Part shown: positions 1-8,419 of the stretch, in pieces
How positions within the stretch are numbered: position 1 is the stretch's first letter
Layout of the letters: the number at the start of each line of letters is the position of its first letter
From: JAAYOS01 sp050950785
GTDB taxonomy: Bacteria; Bacillota; Clostridia; Oscillospirales; JAAYOS01
Length of the DNA: 30,869 nt
Direction: 5' to 3'
Assembly: GCA_050950785.1 (NCBI GenBank)
Contig: JBMNIG010000015.1
Coordinates: forward strand, 1-30,869
Notes under the pieces: model-generated
The model's input: the letters and a program-made list of their open reading frames with translations, nothing else
Told to the model about the DNA's origin: nothing
Database searches by the model: none
Made by a program: the position numbers and the translations under genes

Positions 1-550
1 CACCCTCACCGGCACGAAACAGCTGCTCAAAGATATCACCTTCGTTTGGAGCACCCCCAACGACTGTAACATTGTTGAATATTAGCCTAAAATAAAACCC
101 CAAAAAATCGGCTAGAAATGAGGAAATACGCATTCCTAATATGTAGATATGTCGAGCGCCAAGGATGCGCTCAACAGCACGATTGAATGTCTCCTCGTCA
201 ACGACCTCCAGGGTTTTTCGAATCTTTTCCACATCACTTTCCATTACAGACTTTAAAATATTGCGGTTTTTCAGCCGCTCACTTGTCACGTCTATCCTCT
301 GAATGGATGTAAGCCTGGTATTGGCATATTCTCTCAGGGCGCGCTGCATATGAGGATATCCAGTGTATCCCAGTTCTGTTGCAAAGCGAACGACTGTAGA
401 CTCGCTTACACCCACTGTTTTACCTAGGGCATATGCAGTCATAAATGCCGCCTTATCCAAATTCATAAGAATATAGTCAGCTATCCTTCTCTGGCCTTTT
501 GAGAATTCTGCGCGCCTTTGAGTCATCCTTTTCATTATGTCACTATTCAT
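1..550 (-). CDS. MurR/RpiR-family transcriptional regulator (3' end outside window)
   Basis: Translation from the ATG at 550 gives an N-terminal helix-turn-helix of the RpiR type (residues about 1-75, with GVSESTVVRFATELGYTGYP as the recognition-helix region). It is followed by the start of a SIS sugar-phosphate-binding domain (about residues 120-183, containing RHIYILGMRISSFLADF). The frame stays open to the window edge, so about 100 C-terminal residues are missing. A good ribosome site (GGAGG, 6 nt before ATG) fixes the start. Members of this family sense phosphosugars and usually regulate adjacent sugar-use genes, which would lie outside the window. The substrate cannot be inferred. Confidence 0.9.
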   Translation of the reverse strand, partial: MNSDIMKRMTQRRAEFSKGQRRIADYILMNLDKAAFMTAYALGKTVGVSESTVVRFATELGYTGYPHMQRALREYANTRLTSIQRIDVTSERLKNRNILKSVMESDVEKIRKTLEVVDEETFNRAVERILGARHIYILGMRISSFLADFLGFYFRLIFNNVTVVGGAPNEGDIFEQLFRAGEG

Positions 551-683
551 ACAGTTCCTCCGCACACATAACCGATCTTATCGAGGCTTCAACCCCATCG
601 GAATACAGAGAATCGATCTTATCTTGTTGGCAAGATTTTTTACCCGGTGGATGCAAGCAAGGTACATCCTGCTATCCAGGTCA

Positions 684-1394
684 TCATCGCAGTGACTTCA
701 AATATCTAACTTCTTGCTTGTCAAGAAAGCGCCACTCACCCGGCTTTAGCGAGCCAAGCCCTATTTCACCGATCCGATTGCGTTTTAAGCGCAAGATCTC
801 CATCCCAACCTGACTGCACATCCTGCGAATTTGGCGGTTCTTACCCTCGTGGATCATGATCTCAAGAGAACTTCTGTCCTCTTTTTTTTTGATGATCCTT
901 ACCTCCGGACTTACTATAGGTTCACCATCAATTTCGGTAAGCCTGCGTAGCATTTCAAACTTTGCATCATCGGTGCTGTTTACCGTTGCACGGTATACTT
1001 TTTTAACTTCATTTGAGGGGTGCATCAATTTATTGGCGATCTCCCCGTCGTTAGTCATTATAAGCAAGCCCTCAGAGTCCATATCGAGTCTTCCCGCAGG
1101 ATAAACATGTGTCCCGCAATTGGCAACAAGATCACGCACTGTCTTGCGCCCAAGCTCATCCTTTAACGTTGTGACGTAACCTCTTGGTTTGTAAAGGGCC
1201 ATATAGACCGGTTCCGGTCTTCCCCCAACAAATTCACCGTTTACTGTGATTATATCCTGTTCAGCATCAGCCAACTGACCGATAACGGCTTTAACTCCGT
1301 TGACTTCTACAGCGCCTTGGGCAATCAGCCTTTCAGCCTCCCTCCTGGACGCTATCCCGTTTCTTGATAAAATTTTCTGCAGTCGCTCTTTCAT
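684..1394 (-). CDS. rluB: 23S rRNA pseudouridine synthase, RluB/RsuA family
   Basis: A 236-residue protein with an N-terminal S4 RNA-binding domain (residues 1-50, MKERLQKILSRNGIASRREA) and a RsuA/RluB-type catalytic domain. The catalytic aspartate is D104 in GRLDMDSEGLL. The MALYKPRGYVTT segment (65-76) and the C-terminal KNRQIRRMC segment are also family hallmarks. It isomerises a uridine in large-subunit rRNA. Length is normal for the family. It lies downstream of the dacF-type gene on the same strand after a gap of about 100 nt; rluB commonly sits in the scpAB-dacB neighbourhood of Bacillota. RluB rather than RsuA is preferred from this context, not from sequence alone. Confidence 0.9.
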   Translation of the reverse strand: MKERLQKILSRNGIASRREAERLIAQGAVEVNGVKAVIGQLADAEQDIITVNGEFVGGRPEPVYMALYKPRGYVTTLKDELGRKTVRDLVANCGTHVYPAGRLDMDSEGLLIMTNDGEIANKLMHPSNEVKKVYRATVNSTDDAKFEMLRRLTEIDGEPIVSPEVRIIKKKEDRSSLEIMIHEGKNRQIRRMCSQVGMEILRLKRNRIGEIGLGSLKPGEWRFLDKQEVRYLKSLR

Positions 1395-1492
1395 AATCGT
1401 TACTCTGCCTATACCTTCTATAACTTTATTTGATATACGCCGGCAGTGCCGACATATGAGGTTTTTTAAGATAATTACTTTATTGGATTATA

Positions 1493-2758
1493 TCAAAAAG
1501 GCGTAATACTTACAACATTTTTAAAAAACAGTCGAACACGATCAAACAAGCCCGGTTTGATATCTACATTCTCCACGTCACTATCAAACACTAGCGGTAC
1601 CCTCTTTATCACACTTCCGTTTATTAGCACAACCAATTCTCCTGCTATGTCACCTTTGAAAACCGGAGCATATACGAATTTGGGTGCATAAATCACCTTT
1701 TCGACTCTTTCTCCGTCTGCAAGCCATATCCGGCAATCATCTGCAAAATTGACACTCATTCTGGGCTTTACACCATTCTGAACTGATATGTCGACACACT
1801 TTTCACCCTTCAAAGCGATATCGGTCTCACTGTATGATTCAAAAGCTTTATTGCAAAGTGCTATGTGGTCACGCCAGTCATCCGGGGCATTTAGTGTAAC
1901 AACGATTACTTCCCGACCGTTTCTTTTTACAGACGAAACAAGGCACCGTCCTGCAGATGATGTATAGCCGGTTTTCAATCCGGTGGTCCCCTCAAGCCTA
2001 GAAAGCAACTTGTTGTGATTTGACATATAGCGTCCGGCAAAGTGACCGCTTTTTGTGCCTACAATAGCCCTAAAGTTCTCATTTTTCATGCAGTATGAAG
2101 CAAGCAATGCCATGTCCCTTGCCGTGGAATAATGGCCATCTTGATCAAGACCGTTGGGGTTGCGGAATGAACTGTTTACCATACCTAACTCTTTGGCTTT
2201 ATTATTCATCAGGACCGCAAATTCATCAGGCCCACCGGCGCAGTGGTATGCCAAAGCCAATGCTGCATCATTGCCTGACATTAACATAAGTCCATACAGC
2301 AGATCCCGTACAGAGACCTTCTCCCCCTCTCTCAAGTACATGGAGGAGCCCTCGGCATAATGCTTTTTTTCTATTGTCACAACGTCATCAAGGTTGCAGT
2401 TTTCCAGGACTACTATTGCTGTCATAATTTTGGTTGTACTTGCGATCTTCATTTTGCGATCGGATTGCTTTTCATATAAGAACCTGTCACTGTCTGCATC
2501 ATATACAACTGCTGATTGTGCCGACACACTGGGAAACTCGACATTAAAAGCCATAGAAGTATCAACTGTAACTCCACAAAGAAGCAGCACAGCAACTATA
2601 AAAGCGCATCTTGTCTTCAAGGTCTTTGTTGAGAATACTGACGCGCAATGTTTGCTTGTCTGACGCATTTTTATATTACCGGTATTTCTGCTGATGCATA
2701 TTTTTGAACGAAGTGCTTGCAATCCTTCCGCAGTTGACGATTTTTTCATAAAGACCAT
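1493..2758 (-). CDS. dacF: D-alanyl-D-alanine carboxypeptidase (DacF/DacB type, peptidase S11)
   Basis: A low-molecular-weight penicillin-binding protein of 421 residues. All three active-site motifs are visible: SxxK at S107-K110 (STTK), SxN at 161-163 (SGN) and KTG at 262-264. A hydrophobic export signal lies at about residues 51-70 and a C-terminal beta-rich PBP5-C domain follows the catalytic domain. It trims the terminal D-Ala from peptidoglycan stem peptides outside the membrane. The start is uncertain: ATG 2758 is preceded by AAAGGA at a long spacing, ATG 2749 is 3 codons in, and an internal ATG 30 codons in has no good ribosome site. Neighbouring ytfJ suggests a sporulation-linked DacF/DacB role. 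A terminator separates it from ytfJ upstream, so it should have its own promoter. Confidence 0.9.
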   Translation of the reverse strand: MVFMKKSSTAEGLQALRSKICISRNTGNIKMRQTSKHCASVFSTKTLKTRCAFIVAVLLLCGVTVDTSMAFNVEFPSVSAQSAVVYDADSDRFLYEKQSDRKMKIASTTKIMTAIVVLENCNLDDVVTIEKKHYAEGSSMYLREGEKVSVRDLLYGLMLMSGNDAALALAYHCAGGPDEFAVLMNNKAKELGMVNSSFRNPNGLDQDGHYSTARDMALLASYCMKNENFRAIVGTKSGHFAGRYMSNHNKLLSRLEGTTGLKTGYTSSAGRCLVSSVKRNGREVIVVTLNAPDDWRDHIALCNKAFESYSETDIALKGEKCVDISVQNGVKPRMSVNFADDCRIWLADGERVEKVIYAPKFVYAPVFKGDIAGELVVLINGSVIKRVPLVFDSDVENVDIKPGLFDRVRLFFKNVVSITPF

Positions 2759-2814
2759 ACTGTGTTAAGATACATTCCTTTCAATGTAATTGCTCTAAAA
2801 AAGTCTGTGACGTA

Positions 2815-2857
2815 AAAAATAATAAAGAAACGCCCTGCGTAGTTTTCCGCAGGACGG
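2815..2857 (-). terminator. Rho-independent terminator after ytfJ
   Basis: Inverted repeat CGCCCTGCG (2831-2839) / CGCAGGACG (2848-2856) with an 8-nt loop. On the minus strand it is followed by a T-rich run (complement of 2815-2830). It would end the site-2 protease-scpAB-DUF2953-ytfJ transcript before dacF. Confidence 0.8.
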
Positions 2858-2919
2858 TCTGTTTTATACTGTAGCTTACTAACAGTATGTGTTTGTCTGA
2901 TTTGAGTTGCCCAATAAAT

Positions 2920-3351
2920 TTATTCGTGTGAGTCGGAAGAAGGATTTTTGTCCTTTTGGTCTTTCTTGTCCTTGTCTTTGTCCTTTTTTTCCTTGCCAAG
3001 CATTTCAGAGATTTTGTCAACAACACCTGGAACCATTTCCACAACCCGATCGACAGTATTGCCAGCCGGAGGTGAAACCGGTAGAAGCTTTACATTTCCG
3101 TTAGAAACCACAAGGAATGCTACAGGGACAATATTCACTCCGGCACCGCTTCCGCCTCCAAAGTTTTGGTCATCGTTTTTGCCACTAAAGTCACTGCCAC
3201 CCGATGCAAAACCAAAGCACAGCTTGGAAACAGGTATGATCGTTGTTCCGTCTGGCGCAGTTATTGCCTGTCCGACGATCGTGTTTACATCAACCATTTC
3301 CTTGATCTTCTGAAGAGTTACCGACATCATGTCTACGATTGGCTTTTCCAT
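2920..3351 (-). CDS. ytfJ: GerW/YtfJ-family sporulation protein
   Basis: A 143-residue protein. Residues about 1-100 match the YtfJ/GerW family: TIVGQAITAPDGTTIIPVSK, then a Gly-rich core (FGGGSGAGVNIVPVAFLVV). The C-terminus is a highly charged Lys/Asp tail (KEKKDKDKDKKDQKDK) that is longer than usual. In Bacillus the family is linked to spore formation and germination, but its biochemistry is not settled. The ATG at 3351 is chosen over 3372 because it has AGGGCGG just upstream; it overlaps nothing and starts 1 nt after the DUF2953 stop, implying translational coupling. It is the last gene of the scp operon. Confidence 0.88.
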   Translation of the reverse strand: MEKPIVDMMSVTLQKIKEMVDVNTIVGQAITAPDGTTIIPVSKLCFGFASGGSDFSGKNDDQNFGGGSGAGVNIVPVAFLVVSNGNVKLLPVSPPAGNTVDRVVEMVPGVVDKISEMLGKEKKDKDKDKKDQKDKNPSSDSHE

Positions 3352-3352
3352 T

Positions 3353-3976
3353 CTATGCACCGCCCTTTTCATGTAATGTTTTCGTTTTACTGCGTTTAAC
3401 AGAGATCATGTCCGCAAGCAGGCCGAATACCGCACGCAAAATTCCGGCGATCGCTGCAGTTAATTGCAGCTGGAAGGATATCGTGGGGCGCACGGCCATA
3501 TAATCCACTTCAATCGAAATTTCCTTTTTTCGTACCTTTATGTTATTTTCCAATATCCCAATAATTATACCTTCAGCCGCCCAAGCTTTACCGTACATTA
3601 TTGCCGCCTTCGCGGGGTCATCCTCTGCAGCAGCCACAAACCGAATGTAAAGAAAATCTATGCGGGCAGCACTCCCAAGGCGCCGTATCGTTCCGCGTAT
3701 CAAGTTATAATTTTCTTTGAAACGTTCAAGGGAACTGCCCTTTTCCTTTTCGTCTTTAGCCACCTTATCTTTTTGTTTTTTTACATGCTTTTCTCTTTTT
3801 ACTTCCGAGACATCTTTTTTCCGCGTGGTTGAATATATTAGGACTTTAACAAAAGCGACCTTTAAATAAACTTCAAATCCGTCATCCTTATTATACCGAA
3901 AAATAACGCCTATGCGCACAAGATACAGCACGACAATAAGCATAACAACCGACCCGAGTATGATCCAGCCTATCAT
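3353..3976 (-). CDS. DUF2953 membrane-associated protein
   Basis: A 207-residue protein: one N-terminal transmembrane helix (MIGWIILGSVVMLIVVLYLV), a Lys/Glu-rich stretch (about residues 55-85), then a C-terminal DUF2953-like region with a short hydrophobic segment near the end. DUF2953 proteins are typically encoded directly upstream of ytfJ/gerW in spore formers, as here; the function is unknown. The ATG at 3976 is preferred (GGTG ribosome site and immediate membrane helix) over an in-frame ATG at 4027. It is co-directional with scpB (71 nt upstream) and ytfJ. Confidence 0.8.
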   Translation of the reverse strand: MIGWIILGSVVMLIVVLYLVRIGVIFRYNKDDGFEVYLKVAFVKVLIYSTTRKKDVSEVKREKHVKKQKDKVAKDEKEKGSSLERFKENYNLIRGTIRRLGSAARIDFLYIRFVAAAEDDPAKAAIMYGKAWAAEGIIIGILENNIKVRKKEISIEVDYMAVRPTISFQLQLTAAIAGILRAVFGLLADMISVKRSKTKTLHEKGGA

Positions 3977-4047
3977 AGAATCACCACTTTCTGTCGATCG
4001 TCTTAGTCTGTCCGAAACATCGACCATCTACCTGCTGGCTGGCTTAT

Positions 4048-4746
4048 TTAATCATCCGACAACCCGTTTATATCATGCAAGTCTTCTTCTAAAATTGAGC
4101 GAACACCTTTATCTGTTTGATCGTCTGAAATTTCGCTTGCAATTTCCTTGGTAATATCGTTTTTGTCGCCCTCTTGATCAGACCAGCCATTACCTCTATC
4201 GAGATCCTCAAATGCCATCTGTCCCTCTGCCTGCTCATACTCACTTATTTGAGGCAGTTCATCTATTGAGGAAATCCCAAAGGCCCTCAAAAAATTCGAT
4301 GTAGTACTATATAGCTTAGGTCTTCCGGGGACCTCTAAATGCCCGCACTCCTGAATGAGAGACCGTTCAAGTAATGTGCTTAGTGTTCCGGAGCTGTCAA
4401 CTCCTCTTATCTGCTCAATATAAGCACGAGTGGTGGGCTGATAATAGGCTATTATAGAGAGAACTTCCAGTGCGGCTTTGGATATGGAGGGTTGTTTACG
4501 TACCTCAAGGGTCTGACGAACGTACTCAGCATATTCCGCAGCGGTTGTAAGTTGATATGAATCTTCCAGTCGAACAAGTCTGATACCCCGGCGGTTGAAT
4601 TTATAATAATCGGATAAATTATCGAGGGCATGCTCTAGCAGCTCCCTGTCTATACCCAAAACGGCTGACAGCCTGTCCGCAGGAACGGGATCACCCGCTG
4701 CAAACAGTATACCCTCCAATGCGGTTTCTATTTCATTTATTTCCAT
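4048..4746 (-). CDS. scpB: Segregation and condensation protein B
   Basis: A 232-residue ScpB with two winged-helix domains. It opens with MEINEIETALEGILFAAGDP, typical of ScpB N-termini, and contains the conserved SKAALEVLSIIAYYQPTTRAYIEQIRG segment (about residues 90-117) and the GRPKLYSTT hairpin. The C-terminal 60 residues are acidic and low in complexity, longer than the minimal family. ScpB dimers bind the ScpA kleisin in the SMC condensin complex. ATG 4746 is chosen because family homology begins there; the upstream extension would overlap scpA. It starts 16 nt after the scpA stop. Confidence 0.95.
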   Translation of the reverse strand: MEINEIETALEGILFAAGDPVPADRLSAVLGIDRELLEHALDNLSDYYKFNRRGIRLVRLEDSYQLTTAAEYAEYVRQTLEVRKQPSISKAALEVLSIIAYYQPTTRAYIEQIRGVDSSGTLSTLLERSLIQECGHLEVPGRPKLYSTTSNFLRAFGISSIDELPQISEYEQAEGQMAFEDLDRGNGWSDQEGDKNDITKEIASEISDDQTDKGVRSILEEDLHDINGLSDD

Positions 4747-4762
4747 GGATTTCACCAAACAT

Positions 4763-5542
4763 CTACATAATTGATTCGTCGTCTTCGCCCGAGACGTAAC
4801 AGATCTCATAATCCTCCGCATCAGAGCGGATATGTGCTTTTTTCCCCTTGCATAGCTCTAATACAGCCAAAAATGTGGCCACGATCTCTGATCTGCTTTT
4901 ACAGCCCACAATAAGCTGTTTAAGCTTTGCGACAGGGCGAAAAATAAATTGCTGAAGCAGTTCGGTTATCTTCACCGAAACCGGGAACGCCTCTTTTCCA
5001 ACTATCCCGTGAAACGAGGAAACAGGCGGAGGAAGCTTCCTTCTTGTTCGTTTCTTTATCTGTAAAATAGCCTCGGGTAACTCTTCCGGATCGTGAGTGT
5101 ATGGATATGTTTTATCGATTTCAATGGGTTGAGGGTTTTTGACAAAAATGTCTCTTCCCACATCCGCTCGCTCACTGAGATACTCAACGCCAAGGCGCAT
5201 ATTCTGGTATTCTATCATACGGCTTCTCTCTTCAAGAGATTTGATAAGGTTTTCCATTTCTTCATTGACTTCGGAATCGTCAATCGAGAGAAGCATACGG
5301 GTTTTCAAATAAAGAAGATGTGAAGCCATTGCCACAAATTCGCTTGCTATTTCCAAATCAAGTTTTTCCATCTCACCGAGGTATTCCAAGTACTGATCGA
5401 GGATTTCGGCAATCTTTATATCCTTGATTTCGATTTTATTCCTGGACAGCAGAAAGAGGATCAAATCAAGAGGACCTTCAAAATCTTCATATTCCTCCTT
5501 GCTTTTGATCACCTTTTCCAGATGAAAGGTCGGAGTCTCCAT
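4763..5542 (-). CDS. scpA: Segregation and condensation protein A (kleisin)
   Basis: A 259-residue ScpA. The N-terminal SMC-binding region has the signature FEGPLDLILFLLSRNKIEIKDI (split here: FEGPLDLILF, then LLSRNKIEIKDI), followed by ASEFVAMASHLLYLKTRMLL. A C-terminal winged helix (VATFLAVLELCKGKKAHI) contacts the SMC head. With ScpB and SMC it compacts and segregates the chromosome. ATG 5542 has GAGGGGGG 6 nt upstream and is preferred to 5584. It is the second gene of the operon, after the site-2 protease. Confidence 0.95.
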   Translation of the reverse strand: METPTFHLEKVIKSKEEYEDFEGPLDLILFLLSRNKIEIKDIKIAEILDQYLEYLGEMEKLDLEIASEFVAMASHLLYLKTRMLLSIDDSEVNEEMENLIKSLEERSRMIEYQNMRLGVEYLSERADVGRDIFVKNPQPIEIDKTYPYTHDPEELPEAILQIKKRTRRKLPPPVSSFHGIVGKEAFPVSVKITELLQQFIFRPVAKLKQLIVGCKSRSEIVATFLAVLELCKGKKAHIRSDAEDYEICYVSGEDDESIM

Positions 5543-5622
5543 ATTGCCCCCCTCTGTGCAGTGGCAAATGAACTTTGCCTGCAAGAATTTTCATTTATAA
5601 ACGTATAAATTTCACACTGCTG

Positions 5623-6288
5623 CTATAAAAGCTGTAGAATCAGTCTGAATGGCAAATCCGCCAAAAACAACAACTTTTCAAACACCCACACTCTCATCGT
5701 ATTGAGCGGTCCTGTAATAAGACCTAAATATATGATTGCAAAAAGAATCAATATACCATATCGCTCATAGCGGAGAATAGTGTAATATATGCGATCGGGT
5801 AAAAACGAAAACAGGATCTTTGAGCCGTCTAAGGGCGGTATGGGGATAAGATTAAAAACCCCCAGTCCAATACTTAATAGCGCTGTGTATAGCAATAGAT
5901 TGATTGAAATCTCTGCGAGGATCGTAGGTGGGAAAAAACGTATCGCAGCGTTCAGAAAAACCAGCATCAAAAAAGAAAGTATAAAATTGGACACCGGACC
6001 GGCCAGAGAAGTCAATGCCATATCCCGCCTTGGATGTTTGAAGTACCTTGTATCTACCGGCACTGGCTTTGCCCACCCAAATCCGGCCACTATCAACAAA
6101 ATAACACCAACAGGGTCAAAGTGTTTGAAAGGATTTAGTGTCAGTCTCCCTCTTTGACGTGCGGTTGGATCTCCAAGTCTCCATGCGGCATAGCCATGGG
6201 AGCACTCATGCACAGGTATACATATCAACGCAGCAGGGATAAAATAAAAGTTGAACCCGCTAAGCAGGTTTTTGAAAAACTCCAACAC
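5623..6288 (-). CDS. Site-2 protease family (M50) membrane metalloprotease
   Basis: A 221-residue polytopic membrane protein. The zinc-binding HExxH is HECSH at residues 27-31, and the third ligand motif is PPLDG (D154). The Gly/Pro-rich GDPTARQRGRLTLNP segment (39-53) is diagnostic of the short bacterial M50B (YwhC-like) group. It probably cleaves substrates within the membrane; the substrate is unknown. It heads the scpA-scpB operon, a conserved order in Bacillota. The start is either GTG 6288 or TTG 6285: a GGGGGG ribosome site lies 3 nt before GTG but 6 nt before TTG, so TTG may be the real one. Confidence 0.9.
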   Translation of the reverse strand: MLEFFKNLLSGFNFYFIPAALICIPVHECSHGYAAWRLGDPTARQRGRLTLNPFKHFDPVGVILLIVAGFGWAKPVPVDTRYFKHPRRDMALTSLAGPVSNFILSFLMLVFLNAAIRFFPPTILAEISINLLLYTALLSIGLGVFNLIPIPPLDGSKILFSFLPDRIYYTILRYERYGILILFAIIYLGLITGPLNTMRVWVFEKLLFLADLPFRLILQLL

Positions 6289-6400
6289 CGGCCCCCCAGA
6301 TCAAAAAATGCACATTTCAAACTTTTAACAATATCATGATAAGTATAACAGTAGTATTCTGAAAAAACAAGTCACAAGTTGCCTGACTGGAAGTTCCTGC

Positions 6401-6429
6401 TTGCAGTCGGATCATGTTAAGGATATAAT
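6401..6429 (+). promoter_or_regulatory. Sigma-A-type promoter for the cytidylate-kinase-like gene
   Basis: TTGCAG (6401-6406), a 17-nt spacer and TATAAT (6424-6429), about 47 nt before the start codon. Confidence 0.7.
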
Positions 6430-6476
6430 ACATTTGAGGAGAAACCACAAAGCAAAATAATAAGGAGGTCTTAAGT

Positions 6477-7112
6477 ATGGCCGACAGATTCATTATCACC
6501 ATAAACCGTCAGTATGGCAGTCGCGGTAGAGAGATTGGCATGCGGCTATCAGAGCTGCTCGGCATCAAATTCTATGACAGAGAACTCATAGCGTTGGCTT
6601 CAAAAGAAAGCGGATATGTAGAAACAGTTTTTGAGAATGCCGACGAGAGACCATCCAAAAGTCTGCTCTTCTCACTCGTTATGGAGTCATATGCTTCAAA
6701 GGGCTGGTTTTATCAGCAGGATGATATCCTCTCCAATGAAAAACTCTTTGCAATTCAAGCTGAGGTCATACGAAACGTAGCTAAGGAGTCTTGCATTATT
6801 GTGGGACGATGTGCAGACTATATCCTACGAGATGAGCCGGGACTAATAACTGTGTTTACGCACGCCCCAGTTAAGTATCGGATAGAGGGTCTGCGAAGTG
6901 AAAATCCCGGACTTGACAATAAGGAGCTTGAAAGCCGTATCCGAAGGCTTGATAAACAGAGGGCAAACTATTACAGCTATTACACTGGCAGGGACTGGTT
7001 ATCAGTAGAAAACTATCATTTGGCGATAGACACATCAGTAACTGATGTGGAAGGTGCAGTGCGTATGATATTAGATCTTAAGGAAATACAAGAGAAGAAG
7101 GGTGCATCATAA
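6477..7112 (+). CDS. Cytidylate kinase-like family protein
   Basis: A 211-residue P-loop nucleotide kinase-like protein. The phosphate-binding loop appears near the N-terminus as INRQYGSRGREIG (residues about 9-21), followed by KFYDRELI and, further on, VGRCADYIL and IRRLDKQRANYYSYYTGRDW, a lid-like Arg-rich segment. This belongs to the cytidylate kinase-like group (PF13189), which is distinct from the essential Cmk and common in Clostridia; the substrate is not established. A strong AAGGAGG lies 7 nt before ATG 6477. It is transcribed divergently from the site-2 protease and appears monocistronic. Confidence 0.85.
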   Translation: MADRFIITINRQYGSRGREIGMRLSELLGIKFYDRELIALASKESGYVETVFENADERPSKSLLFSLVMESYASKGWFYQQDDILSNEKLFAIQAEVIRNVAKESCIIVGRCADYILRDEPGLITVFTHAPVKYRIEGLRSENPGLDNKELESRIRRLDKQRANYYSYYTGRDWLSVENYHLAIDTSVTDVEGAVRMILDLKEIQEKKGAS

Positions 7113-7279
7113 ACCCCATAAAATCCAAATTATTATGTTTTTCCGGTGAATCTATTTTTACATAACGTTCTATATTCTATCAGTATTCATAGTGTATGAT
7201 TTTCACATTTATTGATTCGACCTAAAATTTTGATTTTATCGATTTAGCTGATTGTGAATTGTTTATTACTGTGATAATA

Positions 7280-7306
7280 TTTACATAGCTACATTCAGGC
7301 TATAAT
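7280..7306 (+). promoter_or_regulatory. Possible promoter of the corA leader transcript
   Basis: TATAAT at 7301-7306 with TTTACA at 7280-7285, a short 15-nt spacer. This is the best match in the AT-rich stretch 7113-7310, which otherwise shows nothing recognisable. Confidence 0.4.
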
Positions 7307-7309
7307 CTA

Positions 7310-7479
7310 ATGCAAACGAAAGGAGTGACTCTGCGTGAGCAGCGACCCTCTGGGTAGATGTACAAACATTAATATTTTGCGAGCGCAGGCCTCCTGCTAT
7401 AGATTTCACCTGGAGAAGGCAAACCTTGTCAGGTGATAAAAAGGGGGAGAATTGCGCACGCTGAAAGGGTGTGTCTGAA
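7310..7479 (+). ncRNA. Candidate structured 5' leader of corA
   Basis: This leader between the presumed promoter and corA can fold into several strong local hairpins: CTGC-GTGA-GCAG (7331-7340 region), ACCC-tct-GGGT (7345-7354), GCAGG-cct-CCTGC (7385-7397), CACCT...AGGTG (7408-7435) with an inner AAGG/CCTT stem, and GCACGC/GTGTGT (about 7456-7474), which covers the GTG at 7471. It does not match the M-box, yybP-ykoY, fluoride, c-di-GMP or ZTP consensus as I know them. It overlaps a small ORF (7335-7436), so the structure may serve leader-peptide control rather than ligand binding. Confidence 0.4.
7335..7436 (+). CDS. Candidate 33-residue leader peptide upstream of corA
   Basis: The ORF starts at GTG 7335 with AAAGGAG ending about 10 nt upstream and stops at TGA 7434-7436. 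The predicted peptide begins MSSDPLGRCTNINILRAQ and ends LEKANLVR. It has no recognisable domain, membrane helix or signal sequence. The ORF spans the hairpins of the corA leader, with its stop inside the CACCT/AGGTG stem, so ribosome position could change the fold. This suggests a regulatory leader peptide, in principle like the CorL leader of enterobacterial corA, but there is no sequence similarity to claim. Chance ORFs of this length are possible; the ribosome site raises the odds. Confidence 0.4.
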   Translation: MSSDPLGRCTNINILRAQASCYRFHLEKANLVR

Positions 7480-8400
7480 ATGCTTTCTTATTACAAGACA
7501 GTCGGCGGCATTATCTCCCCATGTGAAGGTTATGAAAAAGGTACATGGGTAAACCTAATAAGCCCAAGCACCGAAGAGCTCCGGAAAGTGAGCGAAGAGA
7601 CCGGAGTAGATATGCAATTCCTCCTTGCTCCTTTGGATGAAGAGGAAACCTCCCGAATTGAATCGGAGGAGGGTCAAACTCTTATTATCGTCGATTATCC
7701 GGTTGCAGATAAAGGAGATACTGCCCATTACTCCACTTTCCCTCTCGGTATTGCTGTGACTGAGGATGCAATTATTACAATATGTCTCAAGCCTAATGAC
7801 ATCCTCATTGAGTTTTCCTCGGGAGCGGTTCGCAGTGTCAAAACCACGATGAGAACACGTTTCGTTTTCACATTACTGCTCCGGATCGCAAACAAATATC
7901 TCCATTATCTACGACAAATCGACAAAATATCCAACATGTTAGAACGACAGCTCTATAAATCCCAGCGCAACAAGGAGCTTATCAATCTACTTGATCTGCA
8001 AAAATCTCTTGTCTTTTTCAGCACTTCACTCAAGGCCAATGAATCCACCCTTGAAAAAATACTCAGAGGTCGGATCTTGAGGCTTTATGAAGAAGACCAG
8101 GATCTGCTGGAGGATGTTTTGATCGAGGTGCGACAGGCCATCGAGATGACAAACATATACTCAAGTATCCTAACTGGTACTATGGATGCATTTGCGTCTG
8201 TAATATCAAACAATCTCAATGTTACTATGAAAATGCTTACAAGCCTTACCATCATCATCACAATACCCTCTATTATCTTCGGCTTTTATGGCATGAACAT
8301 AGCAGGTCTTCCGCTTACGACAGTATGGTTTCCCATCACACTATCAGCAGCACTGATGGGCATTGCTTCAATAATTTTGAAAAGATTAGGTTTGTTTTGA
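7480..8400 (+). CDS. corA: CorA-family divalent cation transporter
   Basis: A 306-residue protein with a large cytoplasmic N-terminal domain, a long helical stalk (about residues 130-245) and two C-terminal transmembrane helices. The signature GMN (about 271-273, FYGMNIAGLP) precedes the periplasm-side loop and final helix. The loop reads GMNIAGLPLTT, without the acidic MPE of classical CorA, so ion choice (Mg, Co, Ni, Zn) is open. I chose ATG 7480 because AAAGGG lies 10 nt upstream; the in-frame GTG 7471 abuts that ribosome site. A long structured leader precedes it. The YhfC-like gene follows after 19 nt and is probably co-transcribed. Confidence 0.9.
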   Translation: MLSYYKTVGGIISPCEGYEKGTWVNLISPSTEELRKVSEETGVDMQFLLAPLDEEETSRIESEEGQTLIIVDYPVADKGDTAHYSTFPLGIAVTEDAIITICLKPNDILIEFSSGAVRSVKTTMRTRFVFTLLLRIANKYLHYLRQIDKISNMLERQLYKSQRNKELINLLDLQKSLVFFSTSLKANESTLEKILRGRILRLYEEDQDLLEDVLIEVRQAIEMTNIYSSILTGTMDAFASVISNNLNVTMKMLTSLTIIITIPSIIFGFYGMNIAGLPLTTVWFPITLSAALMGIASIILKRLGLF

Positions 8401-8419
8401 ACCGGCTTGGTAGGTTGAA

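Noticed and set aside
624..640. Plus-strand hairpin ATCTTG/CAAGAT followed by T-run, as a terminator
   Set aside because: No plus-strand gene ends there, and the flanking genes run on the minus strand, where the T-run is on the wrong side.
2920..3399. Several long open frames opposite ytfJ, rluB, scpB, asnS and the adaptor genes
   Set aside because: They lie antisense to well-supported genes, lack ribosome sites and show no recognisable protein features.
7310..7470. Magnesium M-box or yybP-ykoY riboswitch upstream of corA
   Set aside because: The conserved core sequences of these classes, as I know them, are not present; only generic hairpins and a small ORF can be supported.
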